From: Ectocarpus siliculosus
Lineage: Eukaryota > Sar > Phaeophyceae > Ectocarpales > Ectocarpaceae
NCBI GenBank assembly: GCA_000310025.1
Contig: FN648651.1
Coordinates: forward strand, 79,070-93,975
Direction of reading: 5' to 3'
DNA: 14,906 bases
Shown piece after piece: positions 1 to 8,015 of the stretch (its first letter is position 1; each line of letters begins with the position of its first letter). The notes under the pieces were generated by a model. That model ran no database searches, was not told the origin of the DNA, and saw only the letters and a program-made list of their open reading frames with translations. Position numbers and translations under genes: made by a program.

Positions 1-91
1 CCCCCCCCCCCCCCCCGGAGGGCCCCAAAAAAAAGGTTTGGGGGTTAGGTGTCGGAAAAATTTTTTTTTGTGCACCCTTGGTCCGTGTAGT
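1..91. other. Low-complexity left edge (poly-C, poly-A and poly-T runs)
   Basis: The window opens with 16 C residues, then short A, G and T homopolymer runs. No coding signal is visible. It may be genuine simple sequence or an assembly or gap edge. Confidence 0.5.
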
Positions 92-522
92 CATGTTTTT
101 TGTTCTCACTTCGTCACAGAAGGATGAAAGTCCGCACTACTCTAGTCTAGTTCCAACTCGGCGACTTGTTGTTGTTGTATCTGTTGTTGCTGAGCCTACT
201 TCGGATACCGCCGTTCGGTACAGATGTCTGACAGCCTGCGGTGGGCCAAAGGGACGAGAGTGAGTGAGTGTCTTCTCGAGAGTGAATGCCTTGTCTTCTC
301 TCCGCTCTCTTCTTTTAGTCTACCTGTCTCTCTCTCGCATTTCGCCGGTGGGGTCCCAACGATATCGAACTACGTCAACCGCAGTGGTGTCGCATCTTGC
401 TGAGTACGAGACTACCCGTGCACCGTGCTGCTGCATGAGAGGCGATGTGCACTACCTGGGTAATGTCAAGCAATGGACTTGGGACCCTACCTAATGCTGG
501 ACATGCAGTGCAATGTGACATG
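92..522 (+). repeat. Unknown dispersed repeat, copy A
   Basis: This stretch aligns by eye, in the same order and orientation, with 2149-2605. Shared blocks include GTTGTTGCTGAGC (183 and 2265), GCCTGCGGTGGGCCA, GAGTGAGTGTCTTCTCGA, ATGCCTTGTCTTCTC, GAGGCTACCCGTG-like sequence and GTCAAGCAATG (465 and 2547), separated by substitutions and small indels. Identity looks like roughly three quarters. Neither copy keeps a shared long reading frame, so it is probably a noncoding repeat, a decayed transposon piece or an old segmental duplication. The family is not recognised. Confidence 0.6.
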
Positions 523-2148
523 TTCCAGCGGCCCAGAGCGAGCGACGAACACGGCGGGTTTTCTATATGCTTATTTTGCCTCCTCCCTCAAGTCTGTCGC
601 CCCTGGCTCACTTGTCTTTGATCTTTTTTCTTTTTTCATGCTTTGTTTGTTGGGGTCCCCCAGCCACCCGCCCACCATTAGTTTTTGTTGGGGGTGTTTT
701 CTTGCCATGTTCATGACTGGGCCCCGGACTTTTTACTCGCACCCCGTCCATTCCACTATTGTACCATGCCCACCGACACGTTCAAGGCTTGGGGAATTTT
801 GAAGCTTTATCTTCAGTCTCATCGTTCATTATCCGTGGAAGTTTCATTCGCATGCCCCACCCCTTGCCCGACCCGGTCTAAAACGCTGATCTCGAGCTAC
901 TCTGCTCCTGGCACGAGAAGGAAGAAGAGGTCAGCCGACAAGGAGCGCTCAAACGAAACCACAAGCCAACAACCAATGGGGCGGGAGGGGGGCAGGACAC
1001 GGACGAGACGGCGAGGGAAGAAAGCAAACGAGAAGAGACGGACCGACCGGGTGGCACGACACGTGCCGGGTTGAATTTCTTTTCGCCAATTCCCCCCCCC
1101 CCAACGCAGCACCATTGCACCAACCCCCCAGTAGTAGTGATTTCGTACCATTACAATGTATCGCTGGTTGGTGGCCATGTTTGCGTGTTTGCTTGTTCGT
1201 TAGTGGTCTCTCCACTGTGTTCCTTGTTCTGCCTCATACTTCCTGTTAATTTCGGCCTGGTCCCTCTTTGTCCTCGCCCTTTTTCATTTTATTTTCATTT
1301 ATTTTCTCTTCTCCTTACGGTTTCCATTTTTATTTTTTTCTCCTTTTTTTTTCTCTTTTTTCTTTTTTTCTCTCTTTTTCTGTGCCAGATGGCCTTGTCT
1401 CTGCTTGCGTTGTGAAGTACCAAGATTGAACCAAGGGGGTGTACCTCTTTCTCTCCGGCCCATGATAGATAGTGACTGCTAGTCTCAGTTGATACCTCTC
1501 GCATAGCGCGAAGAGGGAGCAGAGGATCCCAGAATATCTGTCGTTGATTTCTATTGACTTGCGGACCCCTCGGGGCCAGTCAGTTTATTTGAGTGTACCT
1601 TTTTAGGGTAAGTTAACCTGTGACCACGGGAATCGACCGCGTCGAGTGTTGGATCAGTACGGACATACGAAGGTACTGGGTAGAGAGAGATCGGAACGGT
1701 TTTTAATGTGAAGACAACAACAATACAGTGCAAATCTCGTGGCGCCTCGAGTATGGCTCGGTGTGGAATCGCAAATCATGAGCCGTCCCCACGCTTGAGC
1801 GACTTACGCCTCCTGTGGCCGGAAAGTGTTAGCCTTGACTGTTCCTTGCCTGTTTCGCCATGGAAACGGCCGGTTAAACAGCGAAAGAGGGTCCTGCGTG
1901 CTGCGCGCCACATCTTGTTTTTTTTTGCGTTTGTTTGTTCTTGAGTGACCATTGTACACATGCGGCTGCTGCTGCGGTTTCTGCTGTTGTGCTCGGAATG
2001 TGCTGCAATGGTCGTACGGTTTTCGTAGTCAGGTTTGACAACAGTCTGCTCGTTGGTATAGCGGTAGCGGTGCGCATCTATCGCGACGGCAAGCGCATTG
2101 AGATAATAGTTCGTCCGTCGTGCTTCTAGTCTACACAGACAGATTGCC
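523..2148. other. Host flank with no supported gene; pyrimidine and poly-C tracts
   Basis: No open frame here looks like a conserved protein. The frames are short, overlapping and of biased composition. The strongest local signal is a T/C-rich tract at about 1268-1385 and a 12-C run at about 1093-1104. Some segments have intron-like T-rich composition, but I cannot place exons. Confidence 0.4.
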
Positions 2149-2605
2149 GTGTTCTTCTTTGTTGCCACTTCATACCAGAAAAGAAAGAAAGTCTCCACCA
2201 ACTTTTTTTACAGTATCTCCACAGCAGTTCGGAAACGACGACTATTTTTCTTTTGTCGTGTTTTGTTGTTGCTGAGCGCACATCGGCGGATGTCGCCGTT
2301 CGTTACACGTGTTCAAGCCTGCGGTGGGCCAGAGGGATGAGAGTGAGTGTCTTCTCGACGAGAGTTCATGCCTTGTCTTCTCGAGTCTCTCTTCCTTTAG
2401 TCTTCCTCTCTCTCTCTGTTGCATTTTCGCCGTTAGGGTCCCCAATAACATCGAACGTCAACGGCAATCGTTTTGCGTCTTGCTGAGTAGGAGGCTACCC
2501 GTGTACCCGGCTGATGCATGTGAGGCAATGGGCGCCGCCTCTTTCCGTCAAGCAATGCGCATGGCCCCTACGGTCCGCCGCACATGAAGTGCTGTGTGAC
2601 ACAGT
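2149..2605 (+). repeat. Unknown dispersed repeat, copy B
   Basis: This is the second copy of the repeat at 92-522, in the same orientation about 2.08 kb away. Copy B begins near the block matching CACTTC...CAGAA and ends near ACATGAAGTG, which matches ACATGCAGTG of copy A. It is followed directly by the GTATCGATAC-rich patch, which copy A lacks. Confidence 0.6.
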
Positions 2606-2745
2606 GTTGGATATTGGTCGGGCAGAAGGGTTCGATACAATACGCCCATCGTATCGAGAAAAAAACACAAATACCGATATTTTGTTCGATATCCCGAAAA
2701 TGGCTTGATACGTATCGAGTATCGATACTCGATATCGATACGGCT
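2606..2745. repeat. GTATCGATAC-rich palindromic patch
   Basis: GATA/TATC words recur many times (TATCGATAC, CGTATCGA, CGATATC). Positions 2713-2734 form a perfect 22-bp palindrome centred on TATCGATA. No protein is encoded. Such sequence is typical of small satellites or the ends of nonautonomous DNA elements in several eukaryotes, but no flanking duplication was identified. Confidence 0.5.
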
Positions 2746-3385
2746 GTTTTGAAGGCCTCAGGTTACAAGAAGAGCGAGAGTTACGCAACTACGCGTACCC
2801 TGGCACACCCAAACCCTTATCTGAAGTATACAGCAGTGCGCAAGACGTGCGCGCATGGTCCGGCGGCATGGAAGTAGTGGTGCTTGCCAGGTGCCAGGTG
2901 TGTGCAGTTGAACATCACGAGCACAACAACAGCGGGCACACGTTGTGATGTGATGGTGCGCATACAAAACTGCATCGTGCAAGAGGCAGGTTGGTTATGT
3001 AGCTATGTCCACCAGATGTATTTTACATTTTACAGTCAGTGTGCATGTGTGTATATTGTATACACGTACGCACCATAACACCGCCATACGGTTGCGATCA
3101 AACCAGTGCAAGCTCGGCTGCGAGCAGGATTTCATGACAAAAAAACGCGGAAAAAACTCGAACACTTGGTTTAGTATTATCTTAGACTACACCCTTCAAA
3201 GTTATGCATGCAAAATTCCACCCACCAGTTGTGGGTGCCCAACAATCAGCAATGCACCTCGAGCGAGTATGAACTCTAGACACCCAGCAGCCAAAAGGAA
3301 ACAAAAGAAAAAACATGGCGAAAACATTATGTATGTGCGAAAATCAAACGCTTGCCAAACTTGAACACGTCATCATCACCTCTAT
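2746..3385. other. Host flank immediately left of the insertion, no gene seen
   Basis: Several short frames exist, but none has recognisable protein character. There is no tRNA, long repeat or clear exon boundary. The local composition is AT-richer than the element. Confidence 0.4.
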
Positions 3386-3389
3386 TCAT
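3386..3389. repeat. Target-site duplication, left copy (TCAT)
   Basis: TCAT lies immediately outside the first base of the 5' LTR and is repeated immediately outside the last base of the 3' LTR (13812-13815). A 4-bp duplication is within the 4-6 bp range of Ty3/Gypsy integrases. Extending to 5 bp breaks the match (TTCAT against TCATC). Confidence 0.75.
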
Positions 3390-3822
3390 TGTTACGGTTC
3401 GGAATGATATTGTTCCGAAAGTACGTACACCCTCACAGAGGTGGTTAGCCGCAGTCCGCGGAGCCTCTGTTGGAGTTGTGGAGTTCGCCCCTCCCTGCTC
3501 ACTCCCTTTCTCGAGCTACCATCCTGAGCTCGAACTAAAAGAATAAGACCATAACATCTGCAAGGAGGCCTTTGCTCCGACCCAATACCAGCTCCCGCAG
3601 CCGGTACAAGCACCTTCAAGGTTCATCGCACTCGGTACAGTTGCTCGATTGCACAGAGAGAGGTCAGTGTGGGACAGCTTTTGTCCAATATGCATGGCGT
3701 TGGCGGAGAAGCCAGTAAACCTTTCTCGCGCCAAATATCTCTGGCATGAACGGGAATATCAGTGACCCGTTGACAACATGCAATGCCGCCTCTCCCTTCC
3801 TAGAGTCGAGCGACTCGTTTCA
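3390..3822 (+). repeat. 5' long terminal repeat (433 bp)
   Basis: The sequence repeats at 13379-13811 with a constant offset of 9989 and no difference found by eye. It begins TGTTACGG and ends TTTCA, giving TG...CA termini. Near the left end are two inverted repeats: TTCGGAA (3398-3404) with TTCCGAA (3413-3419), and ACAGAGG (3435-3441) with CCTCTGT (3464-3470). The palindrome GTACGTAC lies at 3421-3428. I cannot place the TATA box or the U3/R/U5 borders. AATAAG at 3542 is only a weak polyadenylation-like signal. Confidence 0.95.
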
Positions 3823-3850
3823 TGGTGTCCAATCCGAGAATCGAACTCGG
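3823..3850 (+). other. tRNA primer-binding site, 28-nt match
   Basis: Starting at the first base after the LTR, TGG (complement of tRNA CCA) is followed by a sequence whose reverse complement reads as a complete T-arm and acceptor strand: stem CCGAG, loop TTCGATT, stem CTCGG, acceptor strand ATTGGAC, discriminator A, CCA. These are tRNA positions 49-76. The T-stem pairs perfectly, which supports a genuine tRNA origin. The acceptor 5' strand should read GTCCAAT. The G1/A73 ends would suit a leucine tRNA among others, but isotype cannot be fixed without the host tRNA set. Confidence 0.9.
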
Positions 3851-3859
3851 GTTTCCACA

Positions 3860-3876
3860 CGTTTCATGGTGTCCAA
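3860..3876 (+). repeat. Partial second copy of LTR end plus PBS start
   Basis: A 17-bp sequence spanning the LTR/PBS junction (3815-3831, CGTTTCATGGTGTCCAA) recurs here exactly, 45 bp downstream. It again joins the LTR terminus TTTCA to TGGTGTCCAA, then diverges into CAGCAG. It looks like a relic of a reverse-transcription slip or of a displaced junction. Confidence 0.8.
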
Positions 3877-3880
3877 CAGC

Positions 3881-3919
3881 AGAGCACGCGTGTTGCGCGC
3901 GTGTGAACCGCCGTGCTCT
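3881..3919 (+). other. Hairpin just downstream of the PBS
   Basis: AGAGCACG (3881-3888) pairs perfectly with CGTGCTCT (3912-3919). The intervening 23 nt are GC-rich. A second inverted repeat follows: CAGCGTG (3950-3956) with CACGCTG (3959-3965), a near-perfect palindrome containing GTGCAC. Packaging or dimerisation signals usually lie here in LTR elements, but that role is inferred from position only. Confidence 0.55.
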
Positions 3920-3965
3920 ACCTTGCTTTTTTCGTGTTTCAGCAACACGCAGCGTGCACACGCTG

Positions 3966-4446
3966 ATTACCACTCATCGCCTGCACGCATTGACTGCGCA
4001 TCACCGGAGACACTCTGTTTCCCGGGATGCCATCTCTCGAGAGCTAACACGACCCCAGATTATTGCTTGCTCACGTGGGAACGGCCATAGGTGGGAAGTG
4101 CTCGACCACACACTCTGTTTGACTCGACTGCCCTGGCCGTTGCCGCCTACTCCTAATCGAAAAGCCAAACGAAAATTGATGATGAATGAGCAAAAGAGAA
4201 AAAAGAGACGAGCGTGATCGCATGGGAGGGCAGTGCGAGTCAACAGGGGTGTTGTGCGTCGCAGTCTCCCAGGCCAGGTGTTCCCCGGCTGTCACTAACC
4301 TGCTCGCTCAACGCACACTGGCACCGAAACGTGCACCAAAAGCGTTTGGTGCCGCTTATTGTTTTTTGGCTTGCGTTGGGTCTGTCCGACACATGTTCCT
4401 TGCGTTTTCTATTGGTGATCGCTATTTGGTGATCGCTATTTTTTGT
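3966..4446 (+). other. 5' leader, unstructured part, no gene seen
   Basis: This lies between the PBS-proximal hairpins and the tandem array. Frames are short and overlapping, with no recognisable protein. GGTGATCGCTATTT is directly repeated around 4413-4441. It is probably untranslated leader. Confidence 0.5.
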
Positions 4447-5105
4447 TTGAGCTTTCTGTCGCCCAGCACTGGGTCCTAATAACTAACTGTGCACGTCGCC
4501 TGGCGCCGGGTGCTTCGCCTGGTGCTGGGGGTTCCCAGTTTTTAATTTGTGATTGCTGTTGTTCGTTTGTTTTTTTTCTGTCACCTAGCACTGGGTGTTT
4601 GTAACTAACTACTGCCCGGTGCTGGGTGCCCCCATTTACCCTATCATTTTTTTATTTTTTCTCCTTCTTTCTGTTTTTTTTTTTTTTTCCATGTGTTTTC
4701 TGTCGCCTAGCACTGGGTGCTTATAACTAACTATGCGCGTCGCCTGGTGCTGGGTATTTGTGATTGCTGTAGTTCGTTTGTTTTTTCGGTCACCTGGCAC
4801 CATTTATCATTTTTTTTTCTCCTTCATTCTGTTTTTTTCCATGTGTTTTCTGTCGCCTAACTAACTATTGCCCGGTGCTGGGTGCCCCCATTTACCCTAT
4901 CATTTTTTTATTTTTTCTCCTTCTTTCTGTTTTTTTTTTTTTTTTTCCATGTGTTTTCTGTCGCCTAGCGCTGGGTGCTTCGCCTGGTGCTGGGCGTTTC
5001 CCGAGTTTAATTTGTGATGGCTAATTTTCGTTTGTTTTTTTTTTCGGTCACCTAGCACTGGGTGCTTATAACTAACTATGCACGTCGCCTGGTGCTGGGT
5101 GCGGC
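4447..5105 (+). repeat. Diverged T-rich tandem array in the leader
   Basis: A core near CTGTCGCCTAGCACTGGG, often followed by GTGCTTATAACTAACTATG, recurs about six times (starts near 4448, 4577, 4697, 4846, 4957 and 5045). The cores are interleaved with CGCCTGGTGCTGGG, poly-T/C tracts of up to 18 T, and CCATGTGTTTT. Two longer blocks beginning TGCCCGGTGCTGGGTGCCCC (near 4613 and 4869) are about 256 bp apart and nearly identical. The TAACTAAC words resemble spliceosomal branch points and the T-tract + CCTAG pieces resemble acceptor sites. Confidence 0.75.
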
Positions 5106-5376
5106 CACTATCCTCAACTTGTATTACTATATTTTTTTTTCCTGTCCGGGGATTCTCGTGCCCTCTCTAACTTGGCCCTACCAGCTCCTCCGACTCCCTC
5201 TTTGTGCATACGCCCGGCGCCCCTGTCATCCCCGCTCGCGTAACCTTTGGCCAGCACCACCAGACACGGTCGAGTGTCTCTTTCGACGCTCGGGGGGAGC
5301 GTTTATCTTGCTTCGTGCACTTTGTTTAAATTTTCCTCGTCGTGTGTTGCCACCAGTGCTGTAACTCCACCGGTTG
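5106..5376 (+). repeat. 271-bp leader duplication, copy 1
   Basis: This matches 5386-5656 at a 280-bp offset with three differences seen by eye (near 5111-5112, 5162-5166 and 5331-5336) and a 9-bp spacer between copies. It contains T-rich sequence followed by a GC-rich half. Because 280 is not a multiple of three, the copies lie in different frames, which argues against a shared coding role. Confidence 0.9.
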
Positions 5377-5385
5377 CAGCCTGGT

Positions 5386-5656
5386 CACTATTCTCAACTT
5401 GTATTACTATATTTTTTTTTCCTGTCCGGGGATTCTCGTGCCTTCTCTAACTTGGCCCTACCAGCTCCTCCGACTCCCTCTTTGTGCATACGCCCGGCGC
5501 CCCTGTCATCCCCGCTCGCGTAACCTTTGGCCAGCACCACCAGACACGGTCGAGTGTCTCTTTCGACGCTCGGGGGGAGCGTTTATCTTGCTTCGTGCAC
5601 TTTGTTTAAATTGTCCTCGTCGTGTGTTGCCACCAGTGCTGTAACTCCACCGGTTG
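5386..5656 (+). repeat. 271-bp leader duplication, copy 2
   Basis: This is the second copy of 5106-5376. Its 3' part lies in the open frame that runs into gag, which opens after TAA at 5521. There is no ATG in that frame within the copy, so translation of it is unlikely. Confidence 0.9.
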
Positions 5657-5744
5657 TACAGCGTCCCGAGTGTCACACGCGTCCCCACGCCGATCCTGGC
5701 ACTCCCCATTACATGGGTACTCACTGCTCCCGCGCCTTTCCCTT

Positions 5745-5775
5745 TCATTCTTTTTTTTCTCTTTCGTCCACACAG
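5745..5775 (+). promoter_or_regulatory. Possible 3' splice acceptor directly before the gag ATG
   Basis: A pyrimidine tract (about 5748-5768) is followed by CACAG and then ATGG, a textbook acceptor arrangement placing the gag start at the first base of an exon. Splicing would also remove the long leader with its many upstream ATGs. One possible donor is GAG|GTCAGT in the 5' LTR (intron from 3663). No transcript evidence is available. Confidence 0.4.
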
Positions 5776-7986
5776 ATGGCTTCTCCTGCCCGCTCTACCA
5801 CCCCTTCTCTAGCCCGCTCTGCCCCCCCGCACGATCGCGCACGCTCCAGGGATCAGCCGACATGGCGGAGGAGGGCGGCGCTTGCTCCGGCCAGGGCGTC
5901 TCGCTCTCGCGATAGGGACCGCAACGCTCGCAGGGACCGTCACTCTCGCTCCAGGGACCGCCACTCTCGCTCCAGGGACCGCCACTCTCGCTCCAGGGAC
6001 CGCCACTCTCGCTCCACCGGGAGGGACCAGCCTCGCTCGCCCTCGCGCTCGCGCCAACAGAACCGCCGCGAGTACTCCGAGGAGTCCAACCCGCCTGGTC
6101 CTCCCGCACGTGGCCACCGCGGCACCGGCCAGCGACCCCTCCCACGGGACCCACGCGACCCACGCGACGCCGGGTACGCGCCTGAGGCCGCTAGGGTCGC
6201 CAAGTACCAGACGGGCGCTGCTGGAATTGCCCCGCCGGAGGAACGGCGTCGGGGAACAAGAGGGGCCGCACCGGCAGCTCGGGACGATCAGAGCACTGCG
6301 TACGCAGCTCAGATCCAGGATCAGGGAACAACATGGGCCACACCGGCAGCGCGAGACGGTTGGAGTGCTGCGTACGCAGCTCCGACCCGGGCGACGAGAG
6401 CGTTCACCTACGAGGCCCCGCGCCTCCCCGGTAAGCCCTTCGGAGCAGAGGCTAACCAGATGTCGAAAGTGTTAGAGAGAGCTCGTAAGCGAATTGTGGA
6501 CAAGGTTTCGGGACCCGTGTATGCGGGGCCACACCCGGGAGAGTTGTCGCTTGCCAACTGCGCCGTGTTGCTACAGCAGAAAGTCAGAAGTGTCCTCCGT
6601 ACTCTGGACTCTGGGGTAATTGCGCTGGAACCAGATGTGTTCCTTAACGGGTTTTGGGCGACACAACCAGACGTTCACACTAGTCGGCGCAGAGAACTGC
6701 TGACAGATCTACTTCACGAGCACCTGTTGACGCACAACCAGATCACTTCGGCCGACACCGTACAAGTGTATCGCATAACAGGAGAAGTGGTAGACACCCC
6801 GCGTGACAGTGTTACGGCTACAGACTGGTTGCGTATCTGTGTGCGTGAGTATGCCCTGACGGGAGGTGCGGTGGAGTACGCTACTGCGTCGTTGCAGTCT
6901 CTGACGCTTGGTACACCGGAATCCATGCCTACCGCAGCAGCCCGCGTTTTGGCAGCCTTCAGAGCCACGTTGGTAGATCCCGACCGACCCCACATCACCG
7001 AACAGAGCTATTTTTGGCGGTATATTTCGGCAGTACAGATGACAGCTTTGTTCGAACGCGTTGCCGAGGTGCTGCTACCGAACCCGCTCGACAGAGCAGG
7101 GGTCAACGGGTTGCTACACGAACACATCCATTCTGTCAGCACCACCCTGCAGAAGTTGCGTCAGGAATCTCACAACCCCATGGGAGATCACATGCGCCAC
7201 CGAGGCACGATAACGGAGGGTCTGTACCGCAAGTTTGTTGACGTGTTGAGCGCGCGTTCTAAGCCATACATGACCCCACCCACGTCCCGCAAGCCAACCC
7301 GTGCGGGAGGGCAGGATAGATTGTGCGCAGCTACAGCAACGACTCGGCACATGTCGATGAACGACTTTCGAAATCTGTTCACCCCATCCGGCTTAGCGTC
7401 GTTTCACCACTCGTCGCAACCTACCCCGGAGGGCAGCGCGCACCAACGGCCGCTGCCTGCCGTCGGGCTAACCTCGGCCGCCGCCGTAGCACCGCTCGTT
7501 GCTGCCCCAGAGTACCCTTCGTCGGTTGCCGTCGCAGCGTTCCAGAACCACAAGGCCAGTGTTCCAGGCCAACACGGGGTCCCTTTCGCGGAAAAAGCAG
7601 TTCCGTCGATGGACGCACCAGCGGCAACGCCACCGACGGCTGCCGTTCCAGCTACGGCGTCGGATCCCCCGCCGGTGACGGCACCCAGGCAGGTGATCCT
7701 CGACTACCTTCAGGAGCGGAGGATCTGCTACGGCCACGTGTTCTCCGCTTGCCGTCGATCGAACCGGTGCCGGTGGCGCCATGACTTGCTGCCCGAGTCA
7801 TTCTACAAGAGCGTACCGCAACCGGAGGGCAGCTCGAGGCCCCGCCGGATCCTGGCCGCGTTGTCACCGTCCCATTACGACACGGCCGTCGCCATGGGAC
7901 TCGAGCTCCACGTGGCGGGCGAGCATGAGACGGCAGTGACGGCAGGAGACATCCCGTTAGGACCCAGGGATTCAGCCAACTTATGA
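5776..7986 (+). CDS. gag: Gag polyprotein (SR-rich, capsid-like, CCCH zinc finger)
   Basis: This is the structural protein expected to assemble the particle and bind the genomic RNA. It has 736 residues from the ATG at 5776. Residues about 39-93 are Arg/Ser/Asp-rich, with four DRHSRSR-type units (54-81). About 94-225 is Pro/Arg/Ala-rich and includes a 24-residue tandem repeat. About 229-490 is a mostly helical segment in the place of a capsid, without a family I can name by eye. About 490-635 is a Pro/Ala linker. Residues 651-669 form C-x7-C-x5-C-x3-H, a CCCH zinc finger in the place usually held by a CCHC knuckle. The frame is open from 5524. An earlier in-frame ATG at 5713 would add 21 residues beginning MGTHCS. 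I chose 5776 because the intervening codons look like a splice acceptor tract. It ends at a UGA followed in the same frame by pol. It is much longer than a typical Ty3 Gag. Confidence 0.9.
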   Translation: MASPARSTTPSLARSAPPHDRARSRDQPTWRRRAALAPARASRSRDRDRNARRDRHSRSRDRHSRSRDRHSRSRDRHSRSTGRDQPRSPSRSRQQNRREYSEESNPPGPPARGHRGTGQRPLPRDPRDPRDAGYAPEAARVAKYQTGAAGIAPPEERRRGTRGAAPAARDDQSTAYAAQIQDQGTTWATPAARDGWSAAYAAPTRATRAFTYEAPRLPGKPFGAEANQMSKVLERARKRIVDKVSGPVYAGPHPGELSLANCAVLLQQKVRSVLRTLDSGVIALEPDVFLNGFWATQPDVHTSRRRELLTDLLHEHLLTHNQITSADTVQVYRITGEVVDTPRDSVTATDWLRICVREYALTGGAVEYATASLQSLTLGTPESMPTAAARVLAAFRATLVDPDRPHITEQSYFWRYISAVQMTALFERVAEVLLPNPLDRAGVNGLLHEHIHSVSTTLQKLRQESHNPMGDHMRHRGTITEGLYRKFVDVLSARSKPYMTPPTSRKPTRAGGQDRLCAATATTRHMSMNDFRNLFTPSGLASFHHSSQPTPEGSAHQRPLPAVGLTSAAAVAPLVAAPEYPSSVAVAAFQNHKASVPGQHGVPFAEKAVPSMDAPAATPPTAAVPATASDPPPVTAPRQVILDYLQERRICYGHVFSACRRSNRCRWRHDLLPESFYKSVPQPEGSSRPRRILAALSPSHYDTAVAMGLELHVAGEHETAVTAGDIPLGPRDSANL
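5935..6018 (+). repeat. 21-bp tandem repeat encoding DRHSRSR (4 units)
   Basis: Units start at 5935, 5956, 5977 and 5998. They differ by one base in the first unit and at the end of the last, and a degenerate 18-bp unit precedes at 5917. The period keeps frame. The encoded RS/RD repeats resemble SR-protein phosphorylation tracts and arginine-rich nucleic-acid-binding tails. Confidence 0.95.
6252..6382 (+). repeat. 72-bp in-frame repeat within gag (2 copies)
   Basis: 6252-6310 and 6324-6382 match with scattered changes. Both contain CACCGGCAGC and end CTGCGTACGCAGCTC. They encode related PAARD...S-AYAA segments, a diverged duplication in the low-complexity part of Gag. Confidence 0.8.
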
Positions 7987-8015
7987 GACGAGGACCCGGG
8001 TCTCGTCAACCCGGG
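7984..8015 (+). promoter_or_regulatory. Predicted UGA readthrough site with downstream structure
   Basis: Gag stops at UGA (7984-7986). The same frame is open from 7987 through pol. CCCGGGT (7995-8001) pairs perfectly with ACCCGGG (8009-8015) around a 7-nt loop, starting 8 nt after the stop. The loop CTCGTC (8002-8007) also pairs perfectly with the spacer GACGAG (7987-7992), so a pseudoknot or two alternating hairpins are possible. With only one base between the last two strands, a full pseudoknot is sterically tight. Stop + 8-nt spacer + structure is the arrangement known for gammaretroviral gag-pol readthrough. The base after the stop is G, not a favoured C. Confidence 0.7.

Noticed and set aside
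3392-3734. Minus-strand frames in both LTRs
   Set aside because: They occur identically in both LTRs because the LTRs are identical. They show no protein character.
3823-3922. Minus-strand tRNA gene over the PBS (T-arm and a GGTAGAGC A-box-like piece)
   Set aside because: No 5' acceptor strand or correct anticodon arm is found, spacing is too long, and CCA is encoded at the LTR junction, as expected for a PBS.
5882-6475. 197-codon frame overlapping gag in another frame (+ strand)
   Set aside because: It arises from the GC-rich 21-bp repeats, which stay open in several frames. The gag frame has the zinc finger and continues into pol.
7984-7986. UGA as a reassigned sense codon in the host
   Set aside because: Pol itself ends in UGA, and tryptophan is encoded by UGG throughout gag and pol, so general reassignment is not supported.
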